From Campylorhamphus procurvoides (lineage: Eukaryota; Chordata; Aves; Passeriformes; Dendrocolaptidae), in contig WBMV01003337.1 of the NCBI GenBank assembly GCA_013396655.1, positions 705,028 through 769,027 of the forward strand: a stretch of 64,000 bases of DNA. Direction: 5' to 3'. A program made the position numbers and the translations under genes. Under the pieces are notes generated by a model, which was not told where the DNA came from, did no database searches, and worked only from the letters and a program-made list of their open reading frames with translations. Below, piece by piece: positions 52,201 to 64,000 of the stretch; the stretch's first letter is position 1; each line of letters opens with the position of its first letter.

Positions 52201-52875
52201 TGATTAAATTACTAACCAACCAGAATGCCATGGTTCAAGCCTTACTGATTGCTCCCTTCTACTTTTGGCATACATACTTCTTAACTGAGCCAGAAATTAA
52301 ATCTTCTCTTTAATGCAGCAACTCCTTTGGGACCTGAGAAATTGCATCACCCCCCTCTTAAAATTTTTCTTATTTGTTACATTAAGATAATGGTGCTTAT
52401 CACAATTAGTGATAAAATGAGAAAAAAAATGTACAGGAAGACAAGTACTGCAAGAGCTATGAGTACACACTGAGGCCTCCTCCTGCAATTTTACTTATAA
52501 AAGAGCAGCACCAAGACTAAGAACAGACAAAAACAAGGCCAGGGCCTCATTGCAGCTGGCAATGTGTCATACAAAATCAAGACAACAGTCTCTGCCTACA
52601 CATAGTTTACTACAAACTGCTCTACTAAAGCAGTGAATATCTTTTCATATTGCTCAGGTTCTTCCAAAATCTGATAGTGCACCATTCTTTAGAAAGCAAG
52701 GCTAGAACTAATCCTACCTGCTTGAAAAAACTAAGGCTCATCACAAGAAGACTCAAATATAAACTATATAAATCGTTGATCCTATTAGTTAATAAACTAA
52801 TACATAATGATTTTAGAGAAGTAGCTTTTTACCCTTAGTTTAAATAAAAATAATGCAATTCGCAGAAAATGAAAG
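49295..52875. other. Probable STK33 5' intron: no exon recognised
   Basis: The 157-codon plus-strand frame 50099-50572 follows a splice-acceptor-like TTCTTGCATTGCAG but has no family features. The rest is AT-rich, with nothing supported. Confidence 0.45.
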
Positions 52876-52878
52876 ATG

Positions 52879-53468
52879 AATTCCAAGTAAACTTGTGAGA
52901 AATTCCTAGAAAGAAAAGGGTTTATTCATCAAAAACATGTGGCAAAATTTGTACAAAACCTGTAGAAAATGTCCTAGAAAGCAGAATGGAAGTTCCTTGA
53001 ATTTAAAGGAGAAAAGGTCTGGGCAGCACAGAGAAAATTTCTGCATGGAATAGAGGAATTTCTTGAAAGTAAAAGGAAGATTTCCTAGAACACACAAGGT
53101 AAATTCCTACAAAGTATAGAGCAAAAATCTACAGAAGGTTTCCACATGGAGGGCAGATTTCTCAGAAAGCACAAAGAAAATTCCCAAAACATCAAAGGTA
53201 AAATTCCTAGGAAAAAGACAGGGAGAATTACTGGAAAAGAGAGAAATTGCAGGAAATAAAAGAGGGAATTTCTAGAGGGCACATTAGCAATTCCTGTAAA
53301 TTGAAGATAAATTACTATGCAGCACAGAGAAAAATCCCAGAAAACAGTTGGGGAAACAATCCTGAAAAGTGATTAGAAAATATAGTTAGAAAGAAGAAGG
53401 TGGGGTTTCCTGGAAAGCTGAGGGATGAATTCCTAGAAAGCAGGCCAGGAATTTCTAGAAAGGACATG
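52879..53468. repeat. Degenerate tandem array, about 22-bp unit, roughly 25 copies
   Basis: The unit is close to AATTCCTAGAAAGCACAGAGG and recurs every 21-24 bases, for example near 52901, 52970, 53058, 53080, 53101, 53178, 53267, 53289, 53427 and 53449. Copies differ at many positions, so the array is old. TTCNNNGAA palindromes recur at 52903-52911, 52993-53001, 53082-53090, 53407-53415 and 53430-53438. Minus-strand open frames across it are a by-product of the periodic composition. Confidence 0.8.
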
Positions 53469-53469
53469 T

Positions 53470-56400
53470 ATGCTTTCCTTGAGACTCTTGGAGCCAGGTC
53501 TGTCCTGTGCAGCTCTACAGTCCAGCCTTGAAAGCTGCCTCAGATTTTGCCTGAACAGAAAACAGAAGTGCTGGAATATTGTGTCAGCCCTACCCTCAGT
53601 GACAGAATAAGAACAGTAATATTTGTCAAATATTTTGTTGATCTAACTCTAAATATGCCAGTATTTCAGGGCTTTAGAAATATTTATAGATAATTATCTC
53701 CCCATATCCACACCTTAGTAAAATCTAGGACAGATGCTCAATTAAACCTTATTAATATGCTTCATTTAAGGGGTGTTTTTTAGAATAGAAATACTGCCCA
53801 TACTCACTTCTTCCATGCTCCTCCTTTCTTTTGCTATTGATTTTGTTTAACATTTCTCTGTTATGCCTAAATTACACTGTGGATGCATAAAAGATACAGT
53901 GGACCAATTCATTAAGAGAGATAAACTGGTTACTAGTTAGTCACCAGTTTTGATAAGCAGTCAGTAGTTAGTAACACATATCTCTGACACCTTCATCAAT
54001 TAGCAGCTTTCATTTGAAATTTTAAAGAGCTGAAATGGAAGATTTTGAGAACCACAAGCAACCAAGAAGTACAGAATTCCCATTAACTTTCATTGATCGG
54101 CAAAATATAGGAGGAAAAAAGCATATATAAGCTCAACATCAAATCATCTAGTCTTACTATATTATTTAAAAAGCAATACAATACAATACTGAAGGGTCTG
54201 CTGTGGAGAGTTTGGCTTACCATTCTGAAAAGTAAGCCTCCAGAGTTAAGAAAAAGTCTTCACTAAATAGGAAACATTCATGTTTGTGCCACTGAAGACA
54301 TCTGTGCTATAAAATCTGCTGTGAACAAGCTACATTTTCTGTTCTGTACAATCCTGACGCCTTAGTTCCTGCTATGAAGACAGATCTCACACTGACAGCA
54401 TCAGAGGGAGAAAATGACTGCAGGATTAGATCCTACATTTCAATAGTTTTTATTTATGGCCACTTACAAACACCAACCACTTACCACTTCTAGAATATGT
54501 CCAATTACTCCATCCAACCACAGACCCTCGAATATATTCTTATCGGTTTCAACCTGACTATAAAGTCAGTGCAAAGGCTCATGAATAAAGAGAAATTCTA
54601 GTGACAAGGCACAGGAACCTTAAACCAATTCAAACGGGCTGTAAGACAGTGAAAAGTCAACCAGTGTGTGCATTTGGCACAATGACCTTGAGTCATCAGT
54701 ACAAACACAAAGACAGAAACTTGACAATTTTAACAACTGGTCAACTGCTATTTGAACTAAGAAAGCTGTCACGAAATGACAGGAAAAGTCATCTGTACCT
54801 TTCTTTCTTTAGTGACTTCTGAAAATCCGATGGTGAAAAAACCATAATGCAATTATAAAAATGTGGATTTCAATTACACCGAAGATGGCTGTGGTCATTC
54901 CAGTGAAGTCACTCTGCATTTATACTCAGGTCAGTGGGATCAGAATCAAACCCTAAATGACTAAAATCAACAGAGCATGTCATCTGCTGATAGCACTGCC
55001 CAAAAAAATTGCAGTAAGCCTCAGGCATGCTATTATCAGATTACACGATTTCACTGTCAGATTGAGGAGTTTGAAAAGCAACTACACACTGTGGAGGATT
55101 TAATTTTCACAGGCAAAGGATCCTTTCTTTCAATTAACAGGACAAGATCAGGCTGTTTCTTCAAAGTTAAAACTTTGTTTTGTTCTTCTCTTGTAAAGTG
55201 ATAGACAGAAATATTTTTGCCCTGTATTTGACCAGATAAAATATTTTTTATCTGTGACTGGAACATGAAGAACAGGAAAGTTTGATTTTACTGAAGCCAT
55301 GCAGTGTTTGCCATGCAGCAGCACCAGAGATCACAAGACTATAGATAATGACATGTCACCATTACAGTTGACATAAGGCTGTGAAGGGATTCTGCAAATA
55401 GCAGAAGCAGTGCCAAATTTATTTAGCTCATGATAATAAGGTATAAAAACAAATTCATCCTTCCAAAGTCAGATTGAAGTTTGTTGTCTCAATAAAGTCT
55501 AATGGGATTACCAAAATTCTGGCATGCAAAATTTCTAAGAGTTGTAGCAAGTGGATGTGTTATACTATATACTCAGTATTTCTAGAGATCTGACACAGAT
55601 CTTTCCTTAACTCCACCAATATCAGAAATTTTGTAAAGTTTTTAACCCTTTCATATTTTGATTGCATTTTTCTTTCCACAATCTTCTGTGTGTATCAGAG
55701 TGCTGGGATGCTCAGTTAATGGCTCTGAGTTGCTAAAGTAGACAAAAAACTTCACAGTTTTCTAGATGAAACAAAATAATCAGTAAATATACTATCTTTG
55801 ATAATTTGGAACAACCTTTTTTAGATTATTTGCAGTTGCTAGTTAATAAAATGTACCAAATCAGAGGTCAAGTTGGTAGCTTTTGGCAAAATAAAACCCA
55901 GAAGCACAGACAAAAAGGGACCTAATTTTTCACAGCTCTGATTCAAGATTTCTGGCTGCCTTTCTGCACTCACAGTTGTCCTACTCCGTGCTTGGCAGAA
56001 ATACAGGCTGAATGTTCACACTCACCAAGTGCCAAGGCAGCCTGTGATGCTTAAAAACCAGAACTGGAGGTCTTGTCAGCAAAAGGAATGTATTCTGACT
56101 TCACAAAAACAGAACCAGCCAGTAAGACCCAATTTAGAAGCCATTACCGACCACTGCCTTTGAAACCAATAGAGGATACGAAACACACAGCTAAGTCCCT
56201 GAGACTGGGAAACAACTAATGAAATACATGGGAAAATCTCAGTGTTTGGCAGCTTAGAACAAGCAAACAACAGTTCAGACAAGAAAAATGCAATTAATGG
56301 TTTCCTGCTGAGTTGTGTTTCACGTTCCTTCCTGTGCTCAGTAACTAGAATGCCCAACATGAAGCTGTGACTGAAAAATGTCTCAGTATTGACACCCACG

Positions 56401-59400
56401 TCTCAGGCGATTCTGTTTGACATCATAACATTGATATGATCTGTTAGGCAGTTATCAGCACACAGGCCTGTAAAAAGGACATTCCATTACATATAGGGGG
56501 TTTCAGTACAATCATGAACATCTTTAACTAAGGCAATCTGTGCTAAGTTGTGACAATATACAGTTTTTTAGAAAAACAAAGCGGGGGGGGAGGGAACAGA
56601 AAAGCCTGCAATTACATATATACTTTTTATGAATAAAATGCGATTTTCAGACCAAAAAAAAATCCAACACCAGAGCCTAGAGTAACCATCAAGATACACA
56701 CTTACAAAATATACAAATATACATGTGAATATGTGTAATTTCACATCCAGCATAAGTGCCATTACTGTTCAATTAGATACTGTTCCTCCTTTTTTTAAGA
56801 TTTTTCAGCAATGATGTGTTTTGCATCTGTCATGCTGCATAGATACCCGAGTGTTCAAGGATTATGTTAGAGCAGATAAAACATAAGAAGCTATTGCTGT
56901 AATTTATTGGGTCCAGTTCTAACAAAATATGGAGCTGGGTATAACGTTATCTGCTGATCATTTTCATTTCCTCATATTTAACAGTGTTGAAAGACAGTAT
57001 CGCTTTTGTTAATAAGAAAACAGAAGTTTTTCCCCCAAATTTTTCTACAAGATTTTTAAAAAATAATTCTTCATTTTTTGCCCACCAAGTCAGTATAGCT
57101 CTGAAATTCTGTTTCATCGCCTGAGATGTGATTCTAGACCTGCTGTCCAGGTAGAATTTTTTTTTGAAGTACACCACAATGTAAGAAACAAATCCCTAGG
57201 CTCAAGGCACTGGAAATGGCTTTCCCTAAAAAGTCAAATGCAAAAAAAGACCTTTTTACTAGAAATATGGTTGACTGCATATACACACAACTTCACTGAT
57301 AAATGCACCCAAAATACGCAACTTCTACCACCTATTTCAATGTATTATTTGATGCATAACTTTATGTTGCTATATATTTAAAAAAATACCGAATCCTAAA
57401 TTACTTTTTTATCTTTCATTTTGTTCAAATGTTTCACAACTTAAGCCTATCATATTACAAGGCTCTTTAGGAGACTTAAATAGTATTAAAATACTATCTT
57501 CAATTTGAAGGGCAAAATACCTGGAAAATTAAGGTCACATAATGTTTCAGAAACTAATGGAGTATGGATTTCTGTTTGGAGTACTTCAACCAGAAACCTC
57601 AGTAATCTTAAATCTGTCTCTGCTAGCCATAATAAGTTTTAAAAGTTTGAATGAATTTCAGAGTACGTTTTGTATACCCTGTATTTTCTGAGCAGGGTGC
57701 AAAGCATTAACTTCAGAACACTCAGCTACCATAGGAAGGAGAAACCTTTCAAAACAAAAGCACTCTTACAGGACATTAGGAAGAGACAGCTGCAGTAATA
57801 GATTTTGAACCAGTAAATATGATGTTAATTTCTTGTACTACATTAGTGTTTAAATATACATAAACACCATAGCAATAACAGGTCAGGGGGTTATTAAGCA
57901 GAGTTTGGCATGCTTAAATGATGCACACAACCATACACACACAAAAAAAATCTGCATCTGACACATATCATCAGAGTACTTAGTTGGCTTCTTGGATGAT
58001 TCTAATGTCATCAATTATTTCCCAAGGGTCCACAAAGCAGATAACTCAAAGTGTAACAGAGAACAGCCTAAAACATCTTCAGAATAGGAATTTTTTTCAG
58101 TATGTTGCAATAGATTTTTTTAAATACTTGGCCACTTCTGATCAATATCAGACAGGAATAGCCTCTGCATTACTATTCAGCCCTGAGCAGAGCCCAGAGA
58201 CAGCACTGCTGACACTCTGAGCCCTGTTCAGCACAGGGAAGAGCCTGTGCTATGACACCCCCACTGCAGCCTGCTCAGCAGGTCATGGTGTCAGCATGGG
58301 AGCAAGTAGCAGATTTCAGAGCCATGGCCTGGTATTAGGAATTCCTCTACCTTTCCAGCTACCAAATGAAAGGTCTAACTCTACCTCTCTACTAGTAGTA
58401 AAACCATGCCTTTATAAAATAATCAAATGTGCCAGATATGGAGAAATTCTGTGCCAACCATGACTTTCTCAGCTGCACAGCAGAATTCCCATCTGCATTA
58501 CTCCAGTTGTCCACACAAAAGGAAGGGGACACAAATTGCCTTTGCCTAATCTCAACCAAAATTAGTCATGGAAGAGTCCTACTTAGGTATATGCTTAGGC
58601 TAAATTAAGAATCCTCCTGAAACCTTCAGACAAGCCAGCAAGAACTGAATCCAAAGCCAAAGGAACACTGTGTTGCTTATAGACATCTCAATTACCAGAA
58701 AGACCAAGTAGACATTTTTCAGGTGGAGCCATGATGAAGAAAGCGGATTTACACAACTTCTGTGGTTTCTCTCTCCCTGGCAAGTGCTGGAATTTTTAAG
58801 CCTTTCTTTGGAGGTTCACCAAGGTTAGCAACCTGGTTTCCAATAGATACTGATGTACACATGAAACAGTTTATATAGAGTACATCTTAGTCATAAAATC
58901 TCTTAGAAAAAAGAAATAGCTAGCATCCTTTGAAAGAGTGCTACCAATAAGACCTCATTTGAAGACTGTAAGTTGAAAAATAATATCAAAACATTGCAGC
59001 CTTTTCCCAGGAAATGTCTGGCTAGCCATCTTCCTCAAACAGAAGAAGTGCTGTCACAAGACTCCTCTTTATCACACACTGTGTTCTTGTAGAACTTGAT
59101 TTTTGACTTTGTTTGCTGAGATTATTAATACATCAAGCTAGGGAACTATTACTTGTTTGGCACAGGTCTATTACTCTATGCTCCACTAGAAATGTAGAAC
59201 ACTTTATTCATTTTACTAAGTTGAAAAGAATTGTATCATATATTTTTTAATATCTCTGAAATTTGGACAACAGAAAGCCACAAAAACCAGCTACTACAAT
59301 AAAAATGTGTTTACCGATTAGATTCCTTAGGCCACTGAGCCTGTGGCCAAACCAAGGGTCAAGTACTCCCTACCACGCACCATGAAGTCCTGATTATTTT

Positions 59401-62400
59401 GTGACATCAGGAACTGGACTGTGTCAGGGCTGCTTTCCAGTGTGTGCATTCGTCAGGTTTTTATGGAAATGAACGATCAGGAGAGGCTGGGTCTTGCTCT
59501 GCACCTGTTGGAGCATGTCAAGGAACAAAGCAGAAGGAAGGAACTCTGAAACCACCTGCTCCAACTTAGATATTGTCACGCGAGCTAAGTACTTGTGTGG
59601 AGGCAGACGAATACCAGTTCTCAGTTGCACATGCAGTTTATCTTTGCTATTTGCAAACATAAACCTTTTGCTCCTTATAGATCATCTTCTTCTTCAAAAA
59701 CCATAATAGACATGTTCTCATTAAAAGAAAATCTGAACACCTAGGAGATAACAACTCAGTAGACAAGTACAAGACAGGTAATGCAAGGAGTGAATGTAAG
59801 GAGGTATTTCCCAGATCGATGAGTATCAGACTCTACTAGAGGCTGTATTTTGACTTGTAGCTGGTTTCCAGGACAATCTGACACCTGTCTTCATAATTTC
59901 CATCAGTTTATTTCTTGCCATATCTGGATCTGGGTGACTCAGATTCTTTCCCACATACCTACTTCCTCAACCAGCAACAAAAAGCAGACCTCGCATGGCG
60001 ACAACATGTAAAGTGTGAGTTTTGTGGGTCACACAGCTCTGAGCTCCCCAACATGGCCTGTGAAAAAAAGATCTTGTGCAACATGTAGTCACTTTTAAAA
60101 ACTCCAAACAACACTGAGTATTGTCCCCCATGCCAGTGTCACTTCAAAGATTCACAATGCCACAATTAGCCTAACTGATCCTGAAGAATTTGTTATAAGA
60201 TTATTATGCAGGACACCTGGGGTGCACAGCAAACACAGATTTTCCGCAGCAAAATACCGCAATTAATAGTCTCAAAAAATCTATGCAAGAATAAAGAGGA
60301 CAAGTAAATTCATATTAAATGATCAGAATAAGAGCAGTGCAGATTTTGTCAGGAGCCTTTCACCTGAAGCACTTCACAGATGCCTCTCACTCTGTGGAAG
60401 CTGCACAAACAGAATACATGAACACTACACAGTATTTCATGGCAGGAAATCAGAGTTCTATCTGAAGCTGCTTGGAGAATTTCTGGTACCCAGATGGACT
60501 GTGGCATGGAAACCAAGGATCACTACAGCTTTCAGATGACAGACCTCATGAGCTGTCTCAGCCATAGTGTGCTGGCCCACAATTTTCAGGTATTGAAACC
60601 ATTTCTCTCAATTGTGTTCCCCATATAGAGCAGTTATGAAAGGTCATTACCACTGAATGATGAAAACACACATTGAAACAACGTACTCAAAATCCAGAAG
60701 ACCTGCCCAGAGGAAAGGTGGTTCAAAACCATGGCACCAAGGTCTGTAGACACCCGGTATTTCATTGACTGCTGTAGGACATCCATTACATGCAGTTAAG
60801 AATGACAAAATAATACATGAAACATGCTAATCTGGGTGTGTAGAGAAAATTCCAGCACAGGAACTTGAATGCATCCCCATTTTGGTTTTCATATAGAGAA
60901 TTTCTACAAAACCATTATGTTTGTTACCCAGTCAGGTTACACTGACAGCATTAACGTTGTGCTTTAAGATATTGGAAATATTACATTGAATCTAATATCA
61001 ATATTACTTGGTGATTAGGAGCATGAACAAAATCATACTGTCTTATTATTAGCAGACATTTAATGACACCAGAATGGTCCAACTGCACTTACACAGATAC
61101 TTCATAAAAAATTCACAAATGTAGCCTCCAAAACTAATTATAAATGTTTAAGAAAACACAAGCTCAAATTCTAGCAGTCAGTCACAAATGCACAGACTCT
61201 ATTTGCTATACATATTTTGAATAATCTGCTGCATCATTTATTTCACCCACAAGGTGGCATCTTTATTCTACCTTCACTTTCTTTAATAGCCTAGATAGGA
61301 CAAATCTTTCCTTTATAAAAAATATTGTGACCTCAGGCGAACAGAGGAGGTCACGGTACAAAGACATGTTAGAATTTATATTCAGAAATCATCAATGTTT
61401 GCTTCTTTCAGATCAAACGTTTACTGATTTTACCACTGAGTTGGGAATCGATTTGCAAGTCATGGCATGCAGTTCAACACTCTTCCCTTTCAATTTTCTT
61501 AGTAAATATTAAAGACAAAGTGCTTCAGACATGATTCCAAATAATCTCTTGGTATTCTCTGTACTAATGCTTGGTATTCCCAGTACTAAAACTTGAAAAA
61601 TGAAAACTCTATGACATGTATAAAGCTAGTTTAAACACATAAACCAACCTTACACCTGTCTGATACTAATTAAAACAGTTCAGATCATTCAATACTTACA
61701 CACAAAGATCTGAATTTTAAAAGTTATGTAAGGTTTATAATTAAAATGAAATCAAGCATCAGCTAAATATGTGCCTGCCAAAAAAAAGAGTATTCAGTGC
61801 TGCATGAAGTTACATACTAGTACATATATTACATAGGTAAACAGCTACATCATTATGTATTTAAAATAAATTATAAAATTACAAGTAATTAGGGATTTTA
61901 CTGTGCCTGTGATAATGCACTCAAGGTGGCACTAATTAAAAATTAATTTCCTACATAACAGCAAGGCACACTTTAGTGCAAAGTCATAAATGAAGTAATT
62001 ATACTAAGAAGAGGAAAAAGGTAAGCAACCAGACATGCCTTTCTCCCTAAAAATTATGTTAACCTTGCTGTCTCCTTTTCCTCGCTGTTCTTTTGTGTTT
62101 GGTTTTCTGCCATTATCAAATGTATGTATTCCTTAATTCCATACTTTGTTACTGTGAACTGGGAAGGTACCAATTTCTCTTTCACATTAAATAAAAAAGT
62201 TCCCAGGAACACACATGGTTGCATGCACATAAACACATGCTCAGCTATGTACTTTATGCAAAAAAACCTCAAAATAAAGCCTCTAAGCTCAAAGATTGGC
62301 TCTCAAATATTGGAACGTAGGAAAATGGTACAGAAAACTGTTCCTAGGATCTTCCAGAGTGTATCGCATTTGTGCATTTTACTTCAGATCTTTCTTGAAA

Positions 62401-64000
62401 ATGAAAACTCAGTGGTATCAAATTAAATGTCATCAACATGCAATTTGAGAAATCATAAAGCCTAGAAATCTACCAAATTTAAGAATACAAACAGAAGAAT
62501 GTGAATTATATGCACTGTTGTAAGATTGTTATTTATATTTACTGAATAGAAATGTCAAAAGTTACTTCTTACAGTTACTTTACTTTGCCCATCCAATACA
62601 ACTGCCTATATTCCTTCTTAAAGATTGCCTAGCATTAAATTTAATCTACTTGTTCCAAACGTCTTCAGTCTGAAAATCCCTAAAAGTTTTTCAGTTACAA
62701 CACAAAGCGTTTAATAAATTTTGCACAGACTGCTGTATAAAGGATATGAAATTGTTTCTGTAGTTAAAATAACTAGTGTAAGTGAAATAAGATATGTGAA
62801 TAAAAAGCACCCTCTTACATAAAGAATTATCTTAGATGTTGGGCTGTGCAATGGAATAGCCTCCAATAAACTCTATGTACTTGTGATGGTTTATTAAGGT
62901 CTCATTCTAATGCAGTTTCCTACCTTCCCTCTAAACTTCTGGCTTGGCAGACAGTACATGAAAACAGGGATCATCTAAGAAAACCCCAAACCCTACAACC
63001 TTACTATACCTACACACTAAAAACCTGCAAGAAATTAGACAAGTTCAAATCAAGATTTTTCATCCCTGCATAAGGAATCAGATGAAAACATGGTGATTCA
63101 GCACAAAGTAGCCAACAAACAAGCAAAAAACAACAGCAAAAACAAAATGAATGAACATATGAAATGAAAAGTCCAAGCGAAAAAATAAATGAAAAGTCCA
63201 CTTGTTTGGTCTTCTGGTAGGTACAAGAGCATGAAAAAATCAGCAGCCATACTGTAACCTCATAAATAATAACTTTAGTCTCAGTTTATAATCAATTACT
63301 TTCAGAAAATTTAGGAAAAAAAATTTAATGTCTGTCAAATGTATGAGCTGGACTAGTATAAGGACAGAAGAAAGGAGATTTTTGTTGTGTGCAACTGCCC
63401 CATGTGTACAGCCGTAGTCAACAGAGAATGGTCATTTGAAAGAAGGACCTCTATTGTTTTTTTTGGTTGTTTTTGTTTTAACTACACACAAGTTCAATTC
63501 CTGAAGCATTTTAAGATGAACTCAAAAACTTTCTGCTACTACAAAAGAAGGCAAGGCTTAGAATGTGATGAATTTAGCTATCACATATTAAGGAAAGACA
63601 AGTAGTGAAGGCCTTTCAAAGCTATAGGAAAAGTCCTTTTGCCACAGAGATGAACAAGTATAATAAGGAACCAATCAGGGCAATGATTTGGTTTGAATGC
63701 TGACCTGTGTTAAATTTGAGTCAGTGTAGCAAAATATTCCATATTTTACTGACATCAAACATAGGTAAAGACAAGTCTCCTCAACACATCATTGGAGCTT
63801 TTCTGGGACTGTCTGAATCAGCAAGCCCAATCCATGCAGTGCAGGCAACAAAGGGTGTTCACATTGAAAAAATACACAAATCAGACTAATCCACATGTTA
63901 AAATATAGCCTATAGGTCACACAACATTTTTGAAATCCCACAACAAACAAAGCATCTGTTGTAATAATTAACTAAATTAATCAAAACTATAATGGACAGT
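53470..64000. other. Probable STK33 5' intron or flank: no exon recognised
   Basis: AT-rich non-coding sequence with a G8 run at 56583-56590 and a slightly G+C-richer patch at 58150-58330. A minus frame of 78 codons at 59424-59660 has CpG-containing, protein-like sequence (SKLEQVVSEFLPSALFLDML) but no identified relative or splice context. Confidence 0.45.

Noticed and set aside
59424..59660. 78-codon minus-strand frame with CpGs
   Set aside because: It looks somewhat protein-like, but there is no recognisable family, splice site or promoter, so it is left unassigned.
62054..62272. Minus-strand MAENQTQKNSEEKE as a first coding exon
   Set aside because: Low-complexity charged peptide without a good donor and with no match to known STK33 N-termini.

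Overview
The window looks like a stretch of bird genome. It is AT-rich, has no operon-like packing, and its only clear interspersed repeats are CR1 LINE 3' ends (11588-11796, 19441-19625, 21121-21582 and older ones at 2990-3055 and 41711-42238), plus a worn retroviral LTR/primer-site remnant near 32490 of a kind common in birds. I saw no Alu, L1 or other mammal-type young repeats. Almost all open frames in the window are short chance frames in non-coding DNA.

The one gene I recognise is STK33, a testis-enriched serine/threonine kinase of the CAMK group, on the minus strand. Its kinase-domain exons run in order from about 49.3 kb down to 34.1 kb: glycine-loop exon (49113-49290, eroded), a possible alphaC-side fossil (about 48250-48330), hinge/alphaD-alphaE exon (46763-46892, with two small deletions and an in-frame TGA), HRD catalytic-loop exon (45685-45773, open), DFG exon fossil (44173-44253), APE/alphaF exon (39098-39173, open), GEPPF-region exon (36215-36349, strongly diverged) and subdomain XI exon (34100-34185, open). 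Three exons are clean and spliceable while the others are damaged. My reading is a unitary pseudogene, or a gene under strongly relaxed constraint, in this lineage. This rests on reading by eye, not on an alignment search. The N-terminal and C-terminal tail exons were not found.

In vertebrates the usual order is LMO1 - STK33 - TRIM66 (human 11p15.4). The 1-34 kb part would then be the STK33 3' side facing LMO1, and 49-64 kb the STK33 5' introns facing TRIM66. The 1-34 kb part holds no recognisable gene. It has several repeat-free, homeobox-motif-rich blocks that could be conserved regulatory elements (about 5.7-6.4, 7.3-7.5, 16.3-16.45, 23.8-24.3 and 29.3-29.5 kb), and one exon-like piece at 26135-26195.

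Other items: a plus-strand coding-like ORF inside the STK33 intron at 41163-41397 that I could not identify; a degenerate tandem array of about 22-bp units at 52879-53468 carrying repeated TTCN3GAA palindromes; an inverted repeat flanked by 10-bp direct repeats at 14505-14554; and several perfect short hairpins. No tRNA, rRNA, CRISPR or intact mobile element was seen.
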